A stretch of DNA of 64,000 bases from Caldilinea sp. CFX5. GTDB taxonomy: Bacteria; Chloroflexota; Anaerolineae; Caldilineales; Caldilineaceae. The translations under genes were made by a program, and so were the position numbers. Where the stretch lies: NCBI GenBank assembly GCA_021405325.1, contig QWII01000016.1:77256-141255 (forward strand), given 5' to 3'. Under the pieces are notes generated by a model. It had not been told where the DNA came from. It ran no database searches and worked only from the letters and a program-made list of their open reading frames with translations. Positions 60,411 through 64,000 of the stretch are shown here, piece after piece (position 1 is the first letter of the stretch; each line of letters begins with the position of its first letter).

Positions 60411-61613
60411 CTACGATGGCGCGGGCGCCGGTCGTTGTAATGTCTCCGGGACAAAGAAGCCCAGAATACTGGCGGCCATCATGCCGATCAGCGCAATAGC
60501 AAAGATGGCCGGCGTCAGACTCAGGAGATCGGCCAGCGAACCGACCAGGAGCGGCCCACCGAGCGCGCCGCCGTCGCCGATCAAGCGCCAGACGCCCAGA
60601 AACTCGCCCATCGCCTCTTTGGGCGCCAGGTCGGCGCCCAGCGTCATCATTGTACCCGACCCCAGCCCGTTGCCAAAGCCAATCAGGCTCGTGGCGAAGG
60701 TCAGCAGCGTAAAGTTAGTGGTGAAGGGGATGAGCGCCATGCCGATGCCTTGAATCAGAAAACAGGAGACATAGGCATATTTGCGCCCAAAGCGGTCCAT
60801 GATCAAGCCGGCGGGGAAGAACATCAGGGCGTCAATGGTCGAGCTGATGCTCATCACCAGCCCCACGCTTTGCACACTCAGCCCCAACACATCGGCGCCA
60901 TAGAGCGGCACGACAATGTTGCGCCCGGAGCGGATCATCTGGGCAAAGAGTTGACCGACGCCGGCCGAGAGCAAAACCTTGTAATTATCGCGTATGACAT
61001 GCCACAGGTTGACGCTATGGCCGTGACCGGCCTTGTGCGCCTGGTGGTGCGCCCCATCCACGCCAAAGAGCGCCGGGAAGAGCAGCGTAACCAGGGCAAT
61101 GACGGCGTAGACTGCGAAGGGGGCGCGCAATCCCAACCAGGCGGCTAACAACCCGCCCAACGCCTGACCGATCAGATTGCCGGTGCGAAAAATGCCGCCA
61201 AAGGTGGCAATCGCCCGTCCCCGCTGTCCTGGCGGCGCGGCGTCGGTCAGATAGGCATGACGGGAAATATTCCAAAGCGCGCCGCCTATCCCTTCCAACA
61301 ACCCGTAGAGGATCAACATCCAGAGCGCCTGGGCCGTACTCATCGCCAGCCCACAAAGCGCAATGCAGACTAGCCCGATCATCATCAAGCGGCGCTGGCC
61401 GACCCGACGGATCAACATCCCGGCGGGCAGGTCGCCCAAGATGGTGCCCAGGCCGCGACTGCCCAGCACGATCCCGACCAGGGCATAGGAAGCGCCAAAC
61501 GAAGTGGCATAGAGCGGCAAAATCGGGGTGAGCATCCCGCTGCCGATGGCAAGCAGCAAGGTTGGCGCATAGACTGGTAGGACAATCGGATTGCGCGTCA
61601 AAAACTCTCTCAT
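60411..61613 (-). CDS. MFS transporter
   Basis: 400 residues with 12 predicted membrane helices and a His-rich central loop (DGAHHQAHKAGHGHS) between helices 6 and 7. The loop 2-3 motif GDLPAGMLIRRVGQRRLMMI and the matching LIMDRFGRKYAYV after helix 8 are typical. It resembles drug/sugar-acid exporters or uptake carriers of the MFS_1 group; the direction of transport cannot be told. The M20 peptidase and PhyH genes precede it on the same strand, and it may supply them with substrate. Confidence 0.88.
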   Translation of the reverse strand: MREFLTRNPIVLPVYAPTLLLAIGSGMLTPILPLYATSFGASYALVGIVLGSRGLGTILGDLPAGMLIRRVGQRRLMMIGLVCIALCGLAMSTAQALWMLILYGLLEGIGGALWNISRHAYLTDAAPPGQRGRAIATFGGIFRTGNLIGQALGGLLAAWLGLRAPFAVYAVIALVTLLFPALFGVDGAHHQAHKAGHGHSVNLWHVIRDNYKVLLSAGVGQLFAQMIRSGRNIVVPLYGADVLGLSVQSVGLVMSISSTIDALMFFPAGLIMDRFGRKYAYVSCFLIQGIGMALIPFTTNFTLLTFATSLIGFGNGLGSGTMMTLGADLAPKEAMGEFLGVWRLIGDGGALGGPLLVGSLADLLSLTPAIFAIALIGMMAASILGFFVPETLQRPAPAPS

Positions 61614-61663
61614 GTGAAAAATGTCCTATGCGTGGGTAAAATTTACAGAATCCGGTAAATTGT

Positions 61664-62947
61664 CTATGCGCTTCGTTCTTCTAAACCGCACCACTCGGCC
61701 ACAAAGAGCGCAATCACCTTGGTCACCCGGCGCAGGCTTTCCAGATCGACTCCTTCATCAAAACTGTGGCTGTTCTTGGTGATCGCTCCGTAGACCAGCG
61801 ATGGCGTATTTTGATAGAGGCCATAGAACCGGGTGTCGGTCAATGCTGTGCCTTTATGTTTCAGCAGCGGCCCTTGACAGACCTGTTCATGGGCATAGGC
61901 CAGGGCAACTTCAACGGCTGTGTTCTCCGGCATGACATAGCCCGGCGACAGGAAGCCATGCCAGCGAATGGTCGGCGGGTTGAGGGCCAGCACCGGGTCT
62001 TGGGCAGCGGCAGCGCGAATGGTGGCTGCAATCTCCTGTTGGCAGGCAGCCACCTCCCATTCGGGGTAGATGCCGATGCGCACATCAAAGGTGCAGCGCG
62101 AGGGGGTGCTGGAGGGCCAGTCGCCGCCCTGGATCTTGCTCACGACAAATTTGACGGGGTAATTGACATCGGCAAACGAAGGCGTTTTGTTAGTATTCCA
62201 GCGCGCTTCCAGTTGACGCAACGTCTGCATAATGGGAAAACAGGCTTCGATCACATTGAAAGTGTTGGTGGCATGGCCGGCGTGGATCGGCACGACATTG
62301 AGTTCCACCTGCACCCAGATCACGCCCACCTGCGCCGTCATCAGTTGCTCCCGGTGCGGTTCAGGAATCAGCACAGCGTCGGCCTGGTAGCCGCGCACGA
62401 TGGTGGCGAGGGCGCCGTTGCCGGTGCATTCTTCCTCGATGACCGATTGCTGATAGAGGGGCGCCGCCGGTTGATAGCCGGCCAGTTTGAGCGCTTCCAC
62501 GGCAAAGAGGTTGGCGGTAATGCCATTTTTCATATCGCCGGCGCCGCGACCATACAGCCAGCCGTTACGAATCGTCGGCGTAAAGGGAGGCGAACTCCAC
62601 TGCTCCGCCGGCCCGGTCGGCACCACATCGACATGCCCTTGCAGGATGAGCGACCGCCCCTGCTGTTGCCGGGGGCGATGGGTTCCCACCACGTTATAGG
62701 CGCGCTCATAACTGGTGTACATCACCGGCGAAAAACCGGGGTGGTGTTGCAGATCGGCCACATCCAGTTGCCACTGATCCACCTCATAACCCATCCGGCG
62801 CATCGTCGCCGCCATCAGATCCTGACAGGGCGCCTCTTGCCCGCGCAAGGAGGGAATGCTGACCAGATCGCGCAAAAACGCCACCTGCTGGTCAAAGAGG
62901 TGATCGACTGCGGCGCCAATTTGCGTTTGCATCGTTTGCTCAATCAT
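61664..62947 (-). CDS. M20 family metallo-deacylase/peptidase (ArgE/DapE-like)
   Basis: 427 residues. Zinc-binding residues are in LILQGHVDVVP, GRGAGDMKNG, VIEEECTGNGA, LIPEPH and KNSHSFDEGVD. The dimerisation insert is in the middle. The family removes acyl groups from amino acids (ArgE, DapE, acetylornithine) or cleaves dipeptides. The start ATG overlaps the TGA of the upstream PhyH gene (ATGA at 62947-62944), so the two are translationally coupled. Confidence 0.9.
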   Translation of the reverse strand: MIEQTMQTQIGAAVDHLFDQQVAFLRDLVSIPSLRGQEAPCQDLMAATMRRMGYEVDQWQLDVADLQHHPGFSPVMYTSYERAYNVVGTHRPRQQQGRSLILQGHVDVVPTGPAEQWSSPPFTPTIRNGWLYGRGAGDMKNGITANLFAVEALKLAGYQPAAPLYQQSVIEEECTGNGALATIVRGYQADAVLIPEPHREQLMTAQVGVIWVQVELNVVPIHAGHATNTFNVIEACFPIMQTLRQLEARWNTNKTPSFADVNYPVKFVVSKIQGGDWPSSTPSRCTFDVRIGIYPEWEVAACQQEIAATIRAAAAQDPVLALNPPTIRWHGFLSPGYVMPENTAVEVALAYAHEQVCQGPLLKHKGTALTDTRFYGLYQNTPSLVYGAITKNSHSFDEGVDLESLRRVTKVIALFVAEWCGLEERSA

Positions 62948-63744
62948 AAAAAGAACCTTTGACTGTCTTCAAAGATGGATGGGAAGTAGCGACCGGGATC
63001 GGCTGGCTCGCGGAAGAGAATTTGCTGGCGGGGGGTCAATTCAACCTCAACCGGTGGATGAACCCGGTTGGCCGACCAGGCCAACTGCGACTGACAATAT
63101 TTGTACAAGACCGAGCGGCGCTGAAAGTCGGCCTGCCAGGGGGCGGTGCCGTGGGTGAGCGCTTCGGTAAAGAGGATGGCCGAGCCGGCGGGCGCTTCGG
63201 GGATGTAGGCGACGCTGGAGCGGTCGTGGGCGTCAAAGAGCTTTTGGGGGATCTTGAAGTTGCTCTTGTGGCTGCCGGGGATGCAGAAAAAGCCGCCTTT
63301 GCCCGGCCCGGTGTCGGTCAGATTCCAGGCGACGACGACAAAGCCATTCTCGATCCGACCTTGAATAAAGTGATAGAACTCGCCCGGTGAATAGGGGGCG
63401 CCGCCGCCGTGGAGGACCAAGCCGTCGGTGCCTTTGCGCATGTAGATGCCGTAGATACGGTCGAGCCGGATATAGTCGCCCAGCATAAAACGCAAGAGCG
63501 GCAGGATGCGCGGATGATCGAGCAGATCGCAGAACGGTTTGCCCCAGTTCAGAAAACCATATCCTTCCGGCCCGGAGCCGGCGGCGCGGCCAAAGCGTTG
63601 ATCGCTGGCCAGCCCTGGATCCGGCAGGTTCTGGGCATCCACAATGGCGTTGAGGGTCGCCACTTCGTCCTTCGACAAAACATTTTCCAGGATCACAAAG
63701 CCTTGAAGATCAAACAGGTATTGCAAGAGTTCCAGATCGTCCAT
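62944..63744 (-). CDS. PhyH family dioxygenase with altered HxD motif
   Basis: 266 residues from ATG 63744, behind AAGGAGG. The fold is recognised from FDLQGFVILENVLSKDE, GGFFCIPGSHKSNF and LFTEALTHGTAPW (distal His198), with R210 for 2-oxoglutarate. The first iron motif reads H112-GGGAPYSP, so the Asp of H-x-D is missing. This H-G-G-G form is a recurrent variant in my knowledge of the family, but iron chemistry may differ. It is coupled to the M20 gene by overlap and shares only distant similarity with the other PhyH enzyme of this window. Confidence 0.82.
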   Translation of the reverse strand: MDDLELLQYLFDLQGFVILENVLSKDEVATLNAIVDAQNLPDPGLASDQRFGRAAGSGPEGYGFLNWGKPFCDLLDHPRILPLLRFMLGDYIRLDRIYGIYMRKGTDGLVLHGGGAPYSPGEFYHFIQGRIENGFVVVAWNLTDTGPGKGGFFCIPGSHKSNFKIPQKLFDAHDRSSVAYIPEAPAGSAILFTEALTHGTAPWQADFQRRSVLYKYCQSQLAWSANRVHPPVEVELTPRQQILFREPADPGRYFPSIFEDSQRFFL

Positions 63745-63872
63745 CTCGTAGCCTCCTTGGTGGTGGAAATGTGGTGTTTGTGTGCCACCCAATCATAACA
63801 GCAGGCGGGGATTCTATCAAGGCAGGAAAATTAAGAATTAGTGCTTTCTGCCTGTGGTGAGTATAATAATCT

Positions 63873-63903
63873 GGCTCATCTACGGAAAGTGTGAACACCT
63901 GTC
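63873..63903 (+). repeat. 31-base exact copy of the 34250-34280 repeat end
   Basis: Identical, in opposite orientation, to 34250-34280. Beyond the 31 bases the two sites differ, so only the end of the element is shared. A TATAAT (63862-63867) lies just before it, with no good -35. Confidence 0.7.
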
Positions 63904-63983
63904 TAGTTACCGTAGGGTTTGAAAGAAGTGGACAATATCCCCACTCTTCTGATATGGTCAGAGTGCGAAAAAGATCATAATCA

Positions 63984-64000
63984 GGAGGGAATGATGAATA
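63984..64000 (+). CDS. Start of a gene cut by the right edge
   Basis: AGGAGGG (63984-63990) is followed by ATGATGAAT, giving candidate starts at 63992 and 63995. Only a few codons are present, so nothing can be said of the product. Confidence 0.5.

Noticed and set aside
61766..62962. Plus-strand frame of 398 codons
   Set aside because: Antisense of the M20 gene, which has all zinc ligands.
1..64000. rRNA or tRNA genes
   Set aside because: None of the gaps shows a tRNA cloverleaf signature or conserved rRNA stretch that I could find by eye.

Overview
The window is about 64 kb of bacterial DNA of moderately high GC. The gene content fits a Chloroflexota organism, probably an Anaerolineae/Caldilineaceae-like filamentous heterotroph. 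This placement is an inference. It rests on several phytanoyl-CoA dioxygenases and three cytochrome P450s, large exported SdrD_B/TSP3-type proteins ending in a short F/Y-L-P-L tail, remnants of TPR and AAA-plus-nuclease proteins, and short coiled-coil/nuclease-like proteins. I saw no rRNA, tRNA, CRISPR array or phage genes.

Region 1 (1-14.3 kb) is a set of short catabolic transcription units. It holds an enolase-superfamily enzyme followed by a radical SAM protein, a PhyH dioxygenase with a stop-interrupted glycosidase-like gene, and a decayed TPR gene. These are followed by an SDR, a cupin, an AraM-type glycerol-1-phosphate dehydrogenase, an M24-like protein, a Tat-exported 5'-nucleotidase, a PIG-L deacetylase, a histidine phosphatase and a sulfatase. 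Perfect inverted repeats lie between many of these genes.

Region 2 (14.3-39.4 kb) is the most unusual part: about 25 kb of genes for exported proteins, almost all on the minus strand. Four closely spaced genes encode an SdrD_B/TSP3 protein, an FHA protein, a membrane pseudo-phosphatase and a DNRLRE/DUF11 protein. Upstream of them lie a second SdrD_B protein, a gingipain-like C25 peptidase and four proteins sharing a repeated domain of about 150 residues. Six of the exported proteins end in the same F/Y-L/M-P-L-x-x tail. Two others end instead in a shared domain of about 250 residues with dockerin-like Asp/Asn loops. A REP-associated tyrosine transposase (RAYT) sits among palindromic REP/REPIN copies inside this region, and a possible small RNA lies at 33.9-34.0 kb.

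Region 3 (39.4-50 kb) holds a sugar isomerase-like protein, a two-gene membrane pair, and a TetR regulator with a near-consensus promoter and palindromic operators between two P450 genes. An ATC hydrolase-like protein, a thioredoxin-like protein and a quinone oxidoreductase follow.

Region 4 (49-64 kb) is a minus-strand catabolic island: VOC dioxygenase-like protein, FAH hydrolase, acetoacetate decarboxylase-like protein, aldehyde dehydrogenase, PLP amino-acid decarboxylase, P450 and gamma-glutamyl-amine/glutamine synthetase. An MFS transporter, an M20 peptidase and a second PhyH enzyme follow. Together these suggest uptake and breakdown of an amine or aromatic amino-acid-derived compound. An AAA-plus-nuclease pseudogene and a coiled-coil gene with its own strong promoter interrupt the island. 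Three copies of a roughly 100-116 bp MITE and several REPINs are scattered through the window.
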